A stretch of DNA of 64,000 nucleotides from Cytobacillus sp. NJ13 (GCA_030348385.1 JAUCFP010000006.1:868001-932000); one strand, 5' to 3'; counted from the stretch's first letter, positions 16,649 to 26,914 are shown. The notes: generated by a model not told the origin, from the sequence alone. Numbers and translations are program-made.

Positions 16649-17794
16649 CTATTTCTTTAAACCATCAATTAAAATTTTAATTACTTCAGGACGACTGAAC
16701 TGCGAAGGTGGAGTAATTCCTTTCCGCAGCATATCTCGAACTTTCGTACCGGATAAGTGCAGATGGTCTTCCTTGTTATGGGGACATGTTTTTCCGGAGG
16801 CCATATTTTCACATTTAGTACAATAAAAACTATGTTCAAAGGAAAGAATCACAATCCCAATTTCTTCTGCACTAAATTGGGTAAAGATTTTTTGTGCATC
16901 ATAAGTTCCGTAATAACTACCCACTCCGGCATGATCTCTTCCTACAATAAAATGGGTACAGCCAAAGTTTTTTCGAACCAGTGCATGGAAAATAGCCTCT
17001 TTTGGTCCAGCGTACCTCATGGCAGCAGGGAAAACCGCTAAATATACCCTATCAGGGGGAAAATAGTTTTTTAATAATGCTTTATAGCTATTCATACGAA
17101 TATTCGCTGGAATATCATCCGATTTTGTTTCTCCAACTAATGGATTTAAAAACAGGCCATCCACTATTTCCAACGCTGATTTTTGAATATATTCGTGGGC
17201 ACGGTGTATAGGGTTTCTGGTTTGAAAACCAACAACTGTTTTCCAGTTATTCTTTTCGAATTCTCTCCTGGTTTCTAAAGGAGTTTTATAGTACTTTATA
17301 AAATCAGTTTTTTTTGGGGGGAGCTTTGTTAATGTAATAGGGCCAGCCAAATACACATTAGGACGTTCAAAAAGCTTTTTTACACCTGGGTGATTTTGAT
17401 CTGTTGTTTGATAGACATGTTTTGCTTCCTCTGTTTTATTAGGGGAATAAATTTCTTTAAGATCTAATATACCATAGACGATGTTTTCAAATTTAAGCTT
17501 AACTTTTTCCCCGATTTTTAGATTCTCCGCTGCATTTTCACTAACTGGGAGAGTAATGGGGATACTCCATACAACCCCATTTGACAACCTTATATTATTT
17601 ATCACAGATTCATAGTCTTCTTTACCAAGAAAACCGGAAATCGGGCTGTATGCCCCATTGGCAATTAGCTCTAAGTCAGACAGTGCCATAGAATCAATTT
17701 CTATTTCTCCAGTTATATCAGAGGCATCTAAGCTTAAGTCTATTTGATTGATTAATTTTCCGCCATGAGGAACACTTAATGGCAAATTAATCAC
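16649..17794 (-). CDS. sat: Sulfate adenylyltransferase (ATP sulfurylase)
   Basis: ATP sulfurylase makes adenosine 5'-phosphosulfate (APS) from sulfate and ATP. The 381-residue length and the motifs [15 protein letters not shown] and [15 protein letters not shown] are diagnostic of the single-chain bacterial Sat. A late cluster of cysteines and histidines resembles the zinc site found in many Sat enzymes. It overlaps cysC by four bases, at the end of a five-gene operon whose first three genes make UDP-sugars. No PAPS reductase or sulfite reductase gene is present, which points to PAPS for sulfation rather than assimilation. That last step is inference. Confidence 0.96.
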   Translation of the reverse strand: MINLPLSVPHGGKLINQIDLSLDASDITGEIEIDSMALSDLELIANGAYSPISGFLGKEDYESVINNIRLSNGVVWSIPITLPVSENAAENLKIGEKVKLKFENIVYGILDLKEIYSPNKTEEAKHVYQTTDQNHPGVKKLFERPNVYLAGPITLTKLPPKKTDFIKYYKTPLETRREFEKNNWKTVVGFQTRNPIHRAHEYIQKSALEIVDGLFLNPLVGETKSDDIPANIRMNSYKALLKNYFPPDRVYLAVFPAAMRYAGPKEAIFHALVRKNFGCTHFIVGRDHAGVGSYYGTYDAQKIFTQFSAEEIGIVILSFEHSFYCTKCENMASGKTCPHNKEDHLHLSGTKVRDMLRKGITPPSQFSRPEVIKILIDGLKK

Positions 17795-18417
17795 TCCTTT
17801 GTATTTTGTTTGAGACCAACTTTTTCGAAAATATATGAAGAAAGCAGCTCAACGGATTGGACAAGTGATAGTTCATTGGTATCAAGAACGATATCTGGAT
17901 TTTTGGGTTCTTCATAAGGCTGGTCAATACCTGTAAACTGTTTAATCTCACCATTTCTTGCTTTTTTGTAAAGGCCTTTAGGATCTCGTTTTTCACACTC
18001 TTCCAATGAACATTTCACATAAACTTCAATAAATTCATCAGGCAGGAATATTTTTCTTGCGTGTAACCGGTCTTTTTCAAATGGAGAAATAACAGCAGCA
18101 AGCACAACAATCCCTGCATCTACAAAAAGTTTGCCAATCTCAGCAGTTCTTCTTATATTCTCTTTCCTATCCTCCGAAGAAAAAGATAGATTACAATTTA
18201 TTCCATGCCTAAGGTTATCTCCATCTAATAAATATACGTTTAAATTGTTTTTGTATAATTCATGCTGAAGAGCATTTGCGATAGTGGATTTTCCTGATCC
18301 AGATAAACCCGTAAACCAAATCATTAAACTTTTGTGCCCGTTTAATTTTTGTCTATCTTCTTTTTTTATTGCGGAATGATGCCAGATAACGTTTTTATTA
18401 TTTTCGTTCACAGCCAT
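17791..18417 (-). CDS. cysC: Adenylyl-sulfate kinase
   Basis: APS kinase phosphorylates APS to PAPS, the donor for sulfotransferases. The Walker A loop is [16 protein letters not shown]; downstream are [15 protein letters not shown] and the CysC-typical [23 protein letters not shown] choose the ATG at 18415-18417, preceded by AAAGGAG, giving 208 residues; a 17-codon in-frame extension upstream has no such support. Coupled to sat, it completes PAPS synthesis. Placement downstream of UDP-glucuronate and UDP-xylose genes ties sulfate activation to glycan building. Confidence 0.96.
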   Translation of the reverse strand: MAVNENNKNVIWHHSAIKKEDRQKLNGHKSLMIWFTGLSGSGKSTIANALQHELYKNNLNVYLLDGDNLRHGINCNLSFSSEDRKENIRRTAEIGKLFVDAGIVVLAAVISPFEKDRLHARKIFLPDEFIEVYVKCSLEECEKRDPKGLYKKARNGEIKQFTGIDQPYEEPKNPDIVLDTNELSLVQSVELLSSYIFEKVGLKQNTKE

Positions 18418-18488
18418 TATTACAATCTCCTTTCCTTGCCCCATCATTGGAAAGGGCATCACAGCCAATAATTAAAAGTTGTGATGCC

Positions 18489-19433
18489 TTATCTGCTGTT
18501 TTCTTTTCTAAAATACTCAATTGTCTTCTTGAGACCCTCATCCAGGGAAACAGTTGGCATCCAGCCTAATAAATCCTTTGCAAGAGAGATGTCAGGTTTT
18601 CTGCGGGCAGGATCGTCTTGTGGTATTGGTAAAAAAGTAATTTTTACAGAGTCGCCTATTTGACTTGTTATTTTTCTCGCTAAATCTATGACAGTAACTT
18701 CTGCTGGGTTTCCTATATTAACCGGACCTGGAAAACCTTCAGTATGATTCATCATGGAAATCATTCCAGTAATCAGATCGTCTACAAAACAAAATGATCT
18801 TGTTTGGCTTCCATCACCATAAACAGTTATATCGTTTCCCTGAAGGGCTTGAAGGATAAAGTTACTGACAACTCTTCCGTCGTTTAGTGCCATCCCAGGG
18901 CCATACGTATTAAAGATGCGGATCACGCGTATATTCACTTGATGCTGCCTAAAATATTCAAAGAATAATGACTCAGCACATCGTTTGCCTTCATCATAAC
19001 AGGCCCTTGGCCCAATTGGATTGACATTCCCATTATAAGATTCTTTTTGCGGGTGGATAAGGGGGTCTCCATATACCTCACTGGTTGAGGCGAATAGTAT
19101 CTTTGCTTTATACTTTTTTGCCAGTTCAAGCAGATTCATAGATCCAATAAAGTTAGTGGTTAATGTTTTAACTGGGTCAAGCTGATAGTGGGGAGGGGAT
19201 GCAGGACATGCGAGATGGTAGATTTCGTCTGCTTTAATATCAATCGGCTGTTCAATATCATGCAGGATAAATGTAAAACGCTTATTTCTTATTAGATCTG
19301 CTATATTTCCCTTTCGTCCTGTATATAAATTGTCAAGGCAAATTACTTCATGGCCTTGTTGTAAAAGGAATCGGCATAAATGAGAACCTAAAAATCCAGA
19401 ACCCCCAGTGATAAGAATTTTTTTGGTTTTCAT
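18489..19433 (-). CDS. uxs: UDP-glucuronate decarboxylase (UDP-xylose synthase), SDR family
   Basis: A 314-residue extended short-chain dehydrogenase with the NAD motif GGSGFLGSH and the catalytic pair in RACYDEGKR. The segment [19 protein letters not shown], followed by [10 protein letters not shown] and [12 protein letters not shown], is highly characteristic of UDP-glucuronate decarboxylases, which convert UDP-glucuronate to UDP-xylose. The gene immediately follows ugd, whose product is its substrate. Xylose donors are uncommon in Bacillus and suggest a specialised surface polymer. Confidence 0.9.
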   Translation of the reverse strand: MKTKKILITGGSGFLGSHLCRFLLQQGHEVICLDNLYTGRKGNIADLIRNKRFTFILHDIEQPIDIKADEIYHLACPASPPHYQLDPVKTLTTNFIGSMNLLELAKKYKAKILFASTSEVYGDPLIHPQKESYNGNVNPIGPRACYDEGKRCAESLFFEYFRQHQVNIRVIRIFNTYGPGMALNDGRVVSNFILQALQGNDITVYGDGSQTRSFCFVDDLITGMISMMNHTEGFPGPVNIGNPAEVTVIDLARKITSQIGDSVKITFLPIPQDDPARRKPDISLAKDLLGWMPTVSLDEGLKKTIEYFRKENSR

Positions 19434-20762
19434 TTATGCGTTCCTCCCTATACATTTATAAATGAATCCTCTCTCTTTCATAACCTTAGGGTCATAAATA
19501 TTACGTCCGTCAAATATGATAGGCTTATTAAGAAGCTGCTTCATTCTATCTAAATCGGCTTGCAGAAATTGTGGCCATTCTGTACAAATGATTAAAGCGT
19601 CTGTACCTGAAATAGCTGAATATGGATCTTGAAAGTATTCTATTCTATCATCATCAAAAACTTTCCGAACCCTGCCATTGGCAATAGGGTCACATGCATG
19701 GATTTCTGCTCCATGTCTAACTAACAATCGAAGAATTTCAATTGAAGGGGCTTCACGGATATCATCAGTTTCAGGTTTAAAAGCTAATCCCCATAAGGCA
19801 AATTTAAGCTTTGATAGATTTGATTCACCGAATTGATCGACAATCATTTTAAACAGTTTTTTTCTTTGGAAAAGATTCACTTTTTCAACTGATTCCAGCA
19901 AGTATGTGGGAATATTTTTATCTGAAGCAGTTTTAATTAATGACTTAACATCCTTTGGAAAACAAGAGCCTCCGTATCCTATACCTGGTGATAAAAAAGC
20001 ATGGCCTATCCTATGATCTAATCCGATTCCTTCCTGCACCATTTTAATATCAGCACCGAATGAATCAGCTATCTCAGCTATTTCATTAATAAAACTAATG
20101 CGGCTTGCAAGCATGGCATTTGCTGCATATTTAGTAAGTTCAGCTGAAGGAAGATCCATTACAAGCAGCGGATGCCCCTTATATGCAATAGGGTCATAAA
20201 GTTTTTTCATTTGATTTGCAGCTTGAGGATTATCACTTCCTATTATGATGCGGTCCGGATTTAAAAAGTCCTTTATGGCCTTGCCTTCCCTTAAAAACTC
20301 GGGATTGGAAACAATGTCAAAATCCAGATCACGTAAATCTCTCTTATTAAGAGCATGCCTGACAATGCCTTTTACTCTTTCTGCTGTTCCAATTGGAACA
20401 GTTGATTTATTAACAATAATAGAGTAAGAGTTCAAATAGGTGCCTATCTGTTCAGCTGCATTAAACACATAAGAGAGATCTGCAGAATTGTCCTCAGCGG
20501 AAGGAGTCCCAACAGCAATAAAGATAAATAAACTTGATTGTATAGCTTTTTGGATATTAGCAGTAAATGTTAAACGTCCGTCTGCAGCATTTTTCTTAAC
20601 CAATTCCTCTAATCCAGGTTCATAGATGGGGATTTTACCTTTATTTAACTCTTCAACAATTTCAGGGTTATGGTCAACACAAACTACATCATATCCTAAT
20701 TCAGAAAAACATGTACCGGTAACCAAACCCACATAGCCCGCACCTAAAATACAAATTTTCAT
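19434..20762 (-). CDS. ugd: UDP-glucose 6-dehydrogenase
   Basis: Ugd/TuaD oxidises UDP-glucose to UDP-glucuronate with two NAD. The 442-residue protein has the N-terminal Rossmann motif ILGAGYVGLVTGTCFSELG, the catalytic-cysteine loop GIGYGGSCFPKDVKSL and the C-terminal domain ALWGLAFKPETDDIREAPS. It sits between the galE-like gene (one-base gap) and uxs (no gap), a tight donor-sugar operon. Its substrate can be supplied by the galU gene near 49 kb. Confidence 0.96.
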   Translation of the reverse strand: MKICILGAGYVGLVTGTCFSELGYDVVCVDHNPEIVEELNKGKIPIYEPGLEELVKKNAADGRLTFTANIQKAIQSSLFIFIAVGTPSAEDNSADLSYVFNAAEQIGTYLNSYSIIVNKSTVPIGTAERVKGIVRHALNKRDLRDLDFDIVSNPEFLREGKAIKDFLNPDRIIIGSDNPQAANQMKKLYDPIAYKGHPLLVMDLPSAELTKYAANAMLASRISFINEIAEIADSFGADIKMVQEGIGLDHRIGHAFLSPGIGYGGSCFPKDVKSLIKTASDKNIPTYLLESVEKVNLFQRKKLFKMIVDQFGESNLSKLKFALWGLAFKPETDDIREAPSIEILRLLVRHGAEIHACDPIANGRVRKVFDDDRIEYFQDPYSAISGTDALIICTEWPQFLQADLDRMKQLLNKPIIFDGRNIYDPKVMKERGFIYKCIGRNA

Positions 20763-20763
20763 G

Positions 20764-21681
20764 TTATATCCCCCTGTGTTGACAAAGTTGTTTAATCCCT
20801 TCTTCGAGGCTTATTTTGGGAGACCAACCTAAAGAAGCTAATTTATTAATTGATAGTACATTGTAAAACAAATCGCCGTCCTTAGCGTCTTTATATAGAG
20901 GGGGAATGGATTCTGGAAAAAACTGATAAAAGAAGGTGATAAGTTCATTTAATGAAGTGCCTTTAGCAGTTCCTACGTTGAAAATTCCCTGTAATGAAGT
21001 ATCTAGTTGGCTGAATATAATATTGGCATTTACAACATCACTGACATGAATATAATCTCGAACCTGCTCTCCGTTACCGTAGATAACAGGCTGTAATTGA
21101 TTTTTTATTCTATGCGCAAAAATTGAAATTACACCAGACTCGGATAATGGATTTTGGCGGATTCCATATACGTTTGAATAACGTAATATGACCGATTGAA
21201 ACCCATAAAATTTGGCGTAGAAATCTATATAATACTCTGCTGCAAGTTTATTTATTCCATATGGAGAAATGGGATTTGTTTTGTGTTCTTCTGAGGTTGG
21301 CTTATTTGGTGCTGCCCCATATACCGTGCCTCCCGATGAAGAGAAAATAAATTTTTTTACACCAGCGTGGCCTGCAGCTTCCAACAGCCTAACAGTCGCA
21401 AGCAAGTTTAATTCAATATCGTAAAAGGGATCAGCAACTGAGTTTCTTACATTTACTTGTGCCGCATGGTGATTAATGATGTCGGGTTTTTCTTTCTTTA
21501 TTAATTCAGAGACTTCATTATCTAACAGAGACATTGAAATAAAGCGGGCATTAGGATTTAGATTAGCTAGTGTACCGGTTGAAAGATTATCCAAAATAAT
21601 TACTTCATAACCGAGGTCCACATAGCGGTCTGCAAGATGCGACCCTATAAAGCCTAAACCCCCTGTAACTAGTACCTTCAT
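20764..21681 (-). CDS. NAD-dependent UDP-sugar 4-epimerase (GalE-like)
   Basis: A 305-residue extended SDR enzyme: GGLGFIGSHLADRY (NAD binding), FSSSGGTVYGAAPNKP (active-site serine/threonine) and SPYGINKLAAEYY (catalytic Tyr and Lys). The sequence fits the bacterial UDP-glucose/UDP-hexosamine 4-epimerase group; given ugd next door, a UDP-glucuronate 4-epimerase is also possible. It is the first gene of the minus-strand operon galE-like, ugd, uxs, cysC, sat. An AGGTGGTG ribosome binding site precedes the ATG. Confidence 0.88.
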   Translation of the reverse strand: MKVLVTGGLGFIGSHLADRYVDLGYEVIILDNLSTGTLANLNPNARFISMSLLDNEVSELIKKEKPDIINHHAAQVNVRNSVADPFYDIELNLLATVRLLEAAGHAGVKKFIFSSSGGTVYGAAPNKPTSEEHKTNPISPYGINKLAAEYYIDFYAKFYGFQSVILRYSNVYGIRQNPLSESGVISIFAHRIKNQLQPVIYGNGEQVRDYIHVSDVVNANIIFSQLDTSLQGIFNVGTAKGTSLNELITFFYQFFPESIPPLYKDAKDGDLFYNVLSINKLASLGWSPKISLEEGIKQLCQHRGI

Positions 21682-22031
21682 GTTAATTCACCACCTATTT
21701 CCTTACTAAGTTTACCCTCGTATTTCTCATGTGTTCTATATTATGCTTCTTAACAAAATACGACACCGGCAACTGCCCGTATCAAGAAATAAACATGTTT
21801 GTAAAAATAGGAAGGCAGTTAAAGCTTATTTACTATGAAGTGATTTTGGTATCTTCGATTCTAAAAGACGCAAAATTTAATTAATGATCTTTCTATAGAA
21901 TCCAGAGGATACCTTTAGGCTTTTGGTAATCCGCTTTATACACATTTTAAAAACTTTTCCACATTCATCTGATACATCCTATCAAAATTTACATAACATA
22001 TATTAACTTAATAGATAAGAGGTGAGATTAA
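21682..22031. promoter_or_regulatory. Divergent control region between the UDP-sugar/PAPS operon and the beta-helix family
   Basis: This 350-bp region has no gene. On the minus strand a CATAATATA sequence (complement of 21737-21745) matches the sigma-K -10 pattern CATAnnnTA about 60 bases before the epimerase start; its -35 is not obvious. On the plus strand the conserved beta-helix upstream module occupies the right end. The middle shows no strong hairpin. Confidence 0.5.
21941..22013 (+). promoter_or_regulatory. Beta-helix upstream module 1 (sigma-K-like promoter)
   Basis: AC at 21974-21975, a 16-base spacer, then CATAACATA at 21992-22000, which fits the sigma-K pattern mAC-N16/17-CATAnnnTA. 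The -10 lies 40 bases before the start codon, as for the other family members. Confidence 0.6.
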
Positions 22032-23060
22032 ATGACAGTAATTAATGTTCCTGCTGGCGGCAGTATTAACGCAGCTATCGCAGGAGCAAATCCTGGTGAT
22101 ACAATCCGGGTAGAGGCAGGCGTATTTCAAGAAAATATTGTCATCTCAGCTGGCCTGGATCAACTGAGACTTCTGGGTGCAGGGGTCGGTCAGACAATTG
22201 TGGATGGGACAGGTTCCCCAGGGGATGGAATGGTGGTAAACTCAAGCTTTGTGACCATCGCCGGTTTTACGGTAAGAGATTATACTGCTAGTGGTATTCT
22301 GGTTAATACAAGTGATAATATCATCCGTAATCTCGAAGTACAAAATAATGGACAAGTGGGAATTGAAATCGTAGCTGTTGCAGAACGCAACTTGATTTTT
22401 AAGATAAAATCGACAGAGAACAACAACGATGGAATCCTTGTTAACGGAAATAACAACTATGTGGTCGAATGTAAGATTATAGAAAATGAAGATGACGGTA
22501 TTGTATTAAATGGTACAAATAATTTAGCTATACGAAATAGGGCTAATGGTAACATGGCTGATGGCATTGAAGTAAATGGAGGACACATTGTTATCGACAA
22601 TGTTTTCAAAAACAATGCAGCCGATGGGATTGACCTTGTTACTGGTGGTAACCTTATCTTTGGAAATAGGGTCAATCGCAACACAGACAACGGAATTGAA
22701 ATGTCAGGATTTAACAATAACCTGGTCATTAATAACAATGTGAAAAATAACAGCAATGATGGGATTGTTAGTGCAGGCGGAGATAACAACAGGATCGTAG
22801 GCAACAAAGTAAAGAAGAACGCGTTTACAGGAGTTGAACTGGATTTTAACTCAAATGAAAACGTCGTTGACCAAAACCTGGTGAAAAAGAACATTGGTCC
22901 TGGTATTCTTCTGACAAGTGATGCAGACGGTAATGCAGTTCGAGAAAATTCACTCAGCGGCAATACCCCGGATATTCAAGCAGATACTCCAGCGGATACA
23001 AATAACACCTTTGATGAAAACGATTGTCAAACCAGTTCCCCTCCAGGACTCTGTTCCTAA
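22032..23060 (+). CDS. Right-handed beta-helix repeat protein, family copy 1
   Basis: A 342-residue member of a six-gene tandem family. The N-terminus is conserved (INVPAGGSINAAIAGANPGD) and has no signal peptide. About ten imperfect coils of 22-25 residues follow, rich in N-N and D-G-I, typical of a pectate-lyase/NosD-like solenoid. The tail NNTFDENDCQTSSPPGLCS carries the only pair of cysteines close together. I see no catalytic residues, so a structural role is more likely than carbohydrate cleavage. The leaderless form and a sigma-K-like promoter suggest mother-cell synthesis and assembly on the spore surface (inference). A shared-type terminator follows. Confidence 0.85.
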   Translation: MTVINVPAGGSINAAIAGANPGDTIRVEAGVFQENIVISAGLDQLRLLGAGVGQTIVDGTGSPGDGMVVNSSFVTIAGFTVRDYTASGILVNTSDNIIRNLEVQNNGQVGIEIVAVAERNLIFKIKSTENNNDGILVNGNNNYVVECKIIENEDDGIVLNGTNNLAIRNRANGNMADGIEVNGGHIVIDNVFKNNAADGIDLVTGGNLIFGNRVNRNTDNGIEMSGFNNNLVINNNVKNNSNDGIVSAGGDNNRIVGNKVKKNAFTGVELDFNSNENVVDQNLVKKNIGPGILLTSDADGNAVRENSLSGNTPDIQADTPADTNNTFDENDCQTSSPPGLCS

Positions 23061-23110
23061 AGTATTGAATATCACCTGCAAGTCAAGGTTAGAAAATAGG
23101 ACTAAGACAA

Positions 23111-23170
23111 AGAAGCTGTCTCAATATTCATTGAAAAATGAATATACAAAGTCAGCTTTTTTCTTTTTCT
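23111..23170 (+). terminator. Terminator after beta-helix copy 1
   Basis: The outer stem AAGCTG/CAGCTT and the inner stem ATATTCATT/AATGAATAT are followed by a T-rich tract. The same design recurs after the next three copies. Confidence 0.85.
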
Positions 23171-23208
23171 TCTATCATTAGAATAGGCTTATAGCAATCC
23201 ACTATCTG

Positions 23209-23280
23209 CACATTTTAAAAACCTGTCCACGATCGTCCGATACATCGTATCGAAATTTTCATAACATATATTAACTTAAT
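23209..23280 (+). promoter_or_regulatory. Beta-helix upstream module 2
   Basis: A near copy of module 1, with CATAACATA at 23260-23268 placed 40 bases before the start codon. The upstream GTCCACGATCGTCCGATAC segment is shared with module 4. Confidence 0.6.
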
Positions 23281-23299
23281 AGAAAGGTGTTGAGAATAT

Positions 23300-24328
23300 A
23301 TGGCAGTAATAAATGTTCCTGCTGGCGGCAGTATTAACACAGCTTTCGCTGGAGCAAATCCGGGAGATACCATTCGTGTAGCTGCCGGCACTTTTGATGA
23401 AGTTGTTGTCATTCCAGCAGGACTGGACCGCCTGAGACTTTTTGGAGCCGGGATCGGTCAAACGATTTTGGACGGGACAGGTTCCGCAGGTTCAGGAATT
23501 ACAGTTGATTCAGCTTTTGTGACAATTTCAGGTTTTACGGTAAGAGACTATAGTTCTAATGGGATTCTGATTGATACCAGTGATAATATCATTCGTGACC
23601 TTGAAACTCGAAACAATGGAGAAGATGGAATCTTTATTGTTTCCATAGCCGAACGTAACTTAGTCCTTAATATAAAAGCGACAGAGAACGGCAGTGATGG
23701 AATCCAAGTTGATGGTGATAACAACTATGTAGTCGAATGTAAGTTTATAGAAAATGAAGACGCCGGCATGGATATAAGAGGTACAAATAATTTAGCTATT
23801 AGAAATAGGTCAATCGGGAACCTTGGCAATGGTTTGGAAGTAGACGGAGGACACGTTGTTATCGATAATGTTTCCAGAAACAACGAAAGAAATGGGATTG
23901 ACACTTTCACTGGAGGTAATCTTATCTTTGGAAATAGGTTCAATCGCAACTCATTAGGTGGAATAGTTTTAGCTGATGATAACAATAACTTGGTTTTTAA
24001 TAATAATGTGAAAAATAACAGCGATGATGGGATTGATTTAGATGGCGGAGATAACAATCGAGTCATCGGGAATAAGGTAAAGAAGAACGCGTTCACGGGT
24101 ATTGAATTAGATGAAAACTCTGATCAGAGCATCATTGATCAGAACCTGGTGAAAAAGAACGTAGGTCCTGGTATTCTTTTAACAAGTGATGCAGACGATA
24201 ATGCAGTTAGAGAAAATTCACTCAGCGGCAATACCCCGGATATTCAAGCAGATACCCCAGCGGATACAAATAACACCTTTGATGAAAACGATTGTCAAAC
24301 CAGTTCCCCTCCAGGACTCTGCTCCTAA
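23300..24328 (+). CDS. Right-handed beta-helix repeat protein, family copy 2
   Basis: 342 residues, intact, same plan as copy 1: a leaderless N-terminal cap (INVPAGGSINTAFAGANPGD), a solenoid of short asparagine-rich coils and the C-terminal DENDCQTSSPPGLCS tail. The ends of the gene are more conserved between paralogues than the middle coils, where residues facing outward differ (for example LADDNNNLVFNNN against the matching part of copy 1). That pattern would be expected if the caps do assembly and the coil faces vary in binding or glycosylation. Its own promoter module and terminator make it a single-gene unit. Confidence 0.85.
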   Translation: MAVINVPAGGSINTAFAGANPGDTIRVAAGTFDEVVVIPAGLDRLRLFGAGIGQTILDGTGSAGSGITVDSAFVTISGFTVRDYSSNGILIDTSDNIIRDLETRNNGEDGIFIVSIAERNLVLNIKATENGSDGIQVDGDNNYVVECKFIENEDAGMDIRGTNNLAIRNRSIGNLGNGLEVDGGHVVIDNVSRNNERNGIDTFTGGNLIFGNRFNRNSLGGIVLADDNNNLVFNNNVKNNSDDGIDLDGGDNNRVIGNKVKKNAFTGIELDENSDQSIIDQNLVKKNVGPGILLTSDADDNAVRENSLSGNTPDIQADTPADTNNTFDENDCQTSSPPGLCS

Positions 24329-24380
24329 AGTATTGAATATCACCTGCAAGGCCAAGGTAAGATAATAGGACTAAAACAAA

Positions 24381-24438
24381 GAAGCTGCCTTAATATTCAT
24401 TGATAAATGAATACACAAAGTCAGCTTTTTTCTTTTTC
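24381..24438 (+). terminator. Terminator after beta-helix copy 2
   Basis: GAAGCTG pairs with CAGCTTT around an inner TATTCATT/AATGAATA stem, followed by a T-rich tract. Confidence 0.85.
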
Positions 24439-24475
24439 TTCTATCATTAATAGGCTTATAGCAATCCACTATCTG

Positions 24476-24547
24476 CACATTTTTAAAACCTGTCCACATT
24501 CGTCCGATACATCCTATCAAAATTTACATAACATATATTAACTTAAT
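24476..24547 (+). promoter_or_regulatory. Beta-helix upstream module 3
   Basis: Same sequence type, with CATAACATA at 24527-24535, 39 bases before the start codon; AC lies 16 bases upstream of the -10. Confidence 0.6.
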
Positions 24548-24565
24548 AAAAGGAGGTGAGATTGG

Positions 24566-25603
24566 ATGGCAGTAATTTTTGTAAATGCAGGTGAAAGTAT
24601 TAACGATGCCATTAATGATCCAAACACAAATCCTGGAGATACAATCCGCGTAGCAGCCGGCACTTTTGATGAATTTGTTGAAATTCCAGCAGGACTGGAC
24701 CGCCTGAGACTTATTGGTGCAGGGATAGGCCAAACGATTTTAGACGGGACAGGTATCTCTGATGATGGGATTGATATTAATTCAAACCACGTAACAATCA
24801 AAGGACTAACGGTCAGAGACTATGATTTTAGCGGGATTAATATTACTTCCAGTAATAACATCATTCGGGATGTCGAAGTTCTAAACAATGGGCAAAGTGG
24901 AATCGATAATGACTCTGGTGATCGTAATTTGATTTTCAAAGTAATTTCGGAAGAAAACGGTGAGGATGGTATCCACCTAGATGGAAACTACAACTATGTG
25001 ATTGAATGTAAGACTAATGAAAATGAATCTTTCGGGATTGTTTTGCATGGAGCAAACAATTTAGTTTTAAATAGTAGGGTGACTGGCAACCAAAGTGGCG
25101 GTTTTGAGGTAGCTGGAAGCGGCCCAAGTTTTGTCATCAATAATGTTTCTAAAAACAATGGAGATGATGGGGTTGCCGTTTCTTCTAATGGTAACCTCAT
25201 CTTTGGCAATCGGGCCAATCGCAACACAAGCGATGGCATTGAACTGGGAGAATTTAACGATAATCTCTTATTTAATAACAATGTGAAGAATAACAGTGGT
25301 GATGGAATTGATGCAGAAGGTGGAGATAACAACAGCATCCTCGGCAATAAAGTAAAGAAGAACGCTTTTACAGGAATTGAACTAGATTTTGACTCCGATG
25401 AGAACATCGTTGACCAGAACCTGGTGAAAAAGAACGTAGGACCTGGTATTCTTTTAACCTCCACTGCAAATGACAACGCTGTTCGTGAGAATACACTTAG
25501 CGGCAATACACCGGACATTCAAGCAGATGACCCGGCTGATGAGAATAACACGTTTGATGAAAACGATTGTCAAACTAGTTCCCCTCCAGGACTCTGCTCC
25601 TAA
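24566..25603 (+). CDS. Right-handed beta-helix repeat protein, family copy 3
   Basis: 345 residues, intact and the most divergent N-terminal cap of the family (FVNAGESINDAINDPNTNPG, three residues longer). The coils and the C-terminal ENDCQTSSPPGLCS tail follow the family plan. Divergence is spread along the whole solenoid, suggesting an older duplication than copies 5 and 6. It has its own upstream module and terminator and an AAAGGAGGTG ribosome binding site. Confidence 0.85.
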   Translation: MAVIFVNAGESINDAINDPNTNPGDTIRVAAGTFDEFVEIPAGLDRLRLIGAGIGQTILDGTGISDDGIDINSNHVTIKGLTVRDYDFSGINITSSNNIIRDVEVLNNGQSGIDNDSGDRNLIFKVISEENGEDGIHLDGNYNYVIECKTNENESFGIVLHGANNLVLNSRVTGNQSGGFEVAGSGPSFVINNVSKNNGDDGVAVSSNGNLIFGNRANRNTSDGIELGEFNDNLLFNNNVKNNSGDGIDAEGGDNNSILGNKVKKNAFTGIELDFDSDENIVDQNLVKKNVGPGILLTSTANDNAVRENTLSGNTPDIQADDPADENNTFDENDCQTSSPPGLCS

Positions 25604-25655
25604 ATTATTGAATATCACCTGCAAGATCAAGGAAAGATAATAGGGCTAAATCAAA

Positions 25656-25712
25656 GAAGCTGTCTCAATATTCATTGAAAAATGAATATACAGAGTCAGC
25701 TTTTTCTTTTTC
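25656..25712 (+). terminator. Terminator after beta-helix copy 3
   Basis: Same nested-stem design (GAAGCTG...CAGCTTT around ATATTCATT/AATGAATAT) followed by a T-rich tract. Confidence 0.85.
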
Positions 25713-25749
25713 TTCTCTTATCAATAGGCTTATAGCAATCCTTTATCTG

Positions 25750-25820
25750 CACATTTTAAAACTTGTCCACGATCGTCCGATACATCCTATCGAAATTTAC
25801 ATAACATATATTAACTTAAT
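25750..25820 (+). promoter_or_regulatory. Beta-helix upstream module 4
   Basis: CATAACATA at 25800-25808, 40 bases before the start codon, with the GTCCACGATCGTCCGATAC block upstream. Confidence 0.6.
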
Positions 25821-25839
25821 AGAATGGAGGTGAGATTAG

Positions 25840-26862
25840 ATGGCAGTAATAAATGTTCCTGCTGGCGGCAGTATTAACGCAGCTTTCGCTGGAGCAAACC
25901 CTGGAGATACAATCCGTGTAGCTGCAGGCGTTTTTGAAGAAAATGTTGTCATTCCAGCTGGACTGGATCGACTCAGACTTCTTGGAGCAGGGATCGGCCA
26001 AACGATTTTGGATGGGACAGGGTCCCCAGGGGATGGATTGGTGGTCAACTCAAGCTTTGTTACCATCGCCGGTTTTACGGTAAGAGACTATAGTGGCAAT
26101 GGGATTCAGGTTGATACAGGAGATAATATAATCCGTGATCTTGAAGCTCAAAACAATGGCGGGAATGGCATCAGTATTTTTGGAGCTCGCAACTTGATTT
26201 TTAATATCAGATCAGCAGAGAACGGCGATAATGGAATCTTTGTCAGTGGAGATAACAATTATGTGCTCGAAAGTAAGTTTATAGAAAATGAAGACGACGG
26301 TGTTGAATTAACAGGTACAAATAATTTTGCATTGAGAAATAGGGCAATCGGCAATATGAGTGATGGTTTTGAAATAGATGGAGGACATATTGTTATCGAA
26401 AATGTTTCCAAAAACAATGAAGACGACGGGATTGACATTGTGTCTGGAAGTAACCTTATCTTTGGGAATAAGTTCAACAGTAACTCATTTGATGGAATTG
26501 AAATATCAGGAGTAAACAATAACCTGGTCTTAAATAACAATGTGAAAAATAACAACGAGGACGGGATTGATTTAGATGGCGGAGAATTCAATCGCGTCAT
26601 CGGCAATAAAGTAAAGAAGAACGCTTTGACAGGAATTGAACTAGATATTAATTCCGATGAGAACATCGTTGACCAGAACCTGGTGAAAAAGAACGCAGGA
26701 CCTGGTATTCTTTTAACCTCCACTGCAAATGACAACGCTATTCGTGAGAATACACTTAGCGGCAATACCCCTGATATTCAAGCGGATACACCAGCAGATA
26801 CAAATAACACATTTGATGAAAACGATTGTCAAACCAGTTCCCCTCCAGGACTCTGCTCCTAA
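25840..26862 (+). CDS. Right-handed beta-helix repeat protein, family copy 4
   Basis: 340 residues and intact. The N-terminal cap INVPAGGSINAAFAGANPGD is close to copies 1, 2 and 5, and the C-terminal tail is identical to the family form. One coil is two residues shorter near residue 112 (ISIFGARNLIF where copy 2 has IFIVSIAERNLVL), which accounts for the smaller size. Like the others it lacks a signal peptide, membrane helix or obvious active site, and is flanked by its own module and terminator. Confidence 0.85.
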   Translation: MAVINVPAGGSINAAFAGANPGDTIRVAAGVFEENVVIPAGLDRLRLLGAGIGQTILDGTGSPGDGLVVNSSFVTIAGFTVRDYSGNGIQVDTGDNIIRDLEAQNNGGNGISIFGARNLIFNIRSAENGDNGIFVSGDNNYVLESKFIENEDDGVELTGTNNFALRNRAIGNMSDGFEIDGGHIVIENVSKNNEDDGIDIVSGSNLIFGNKFNSNSFDGIEISGVNNNLVLNNNVKNNNEDGIDLDGGEFNRVIGNKVKKNALTGIELDINSDENIVDQNLVKKNAGPGILLTSTANDNAIRENTLSGNTPDIQADTPADTNNTFDENDCQTSSPPGLCS

Positions 26863-26914
26863 AGTATTGAATATCACCTGCAAGATCAAGGTAAGATAAC
26901 AGGACTAAAACGAA

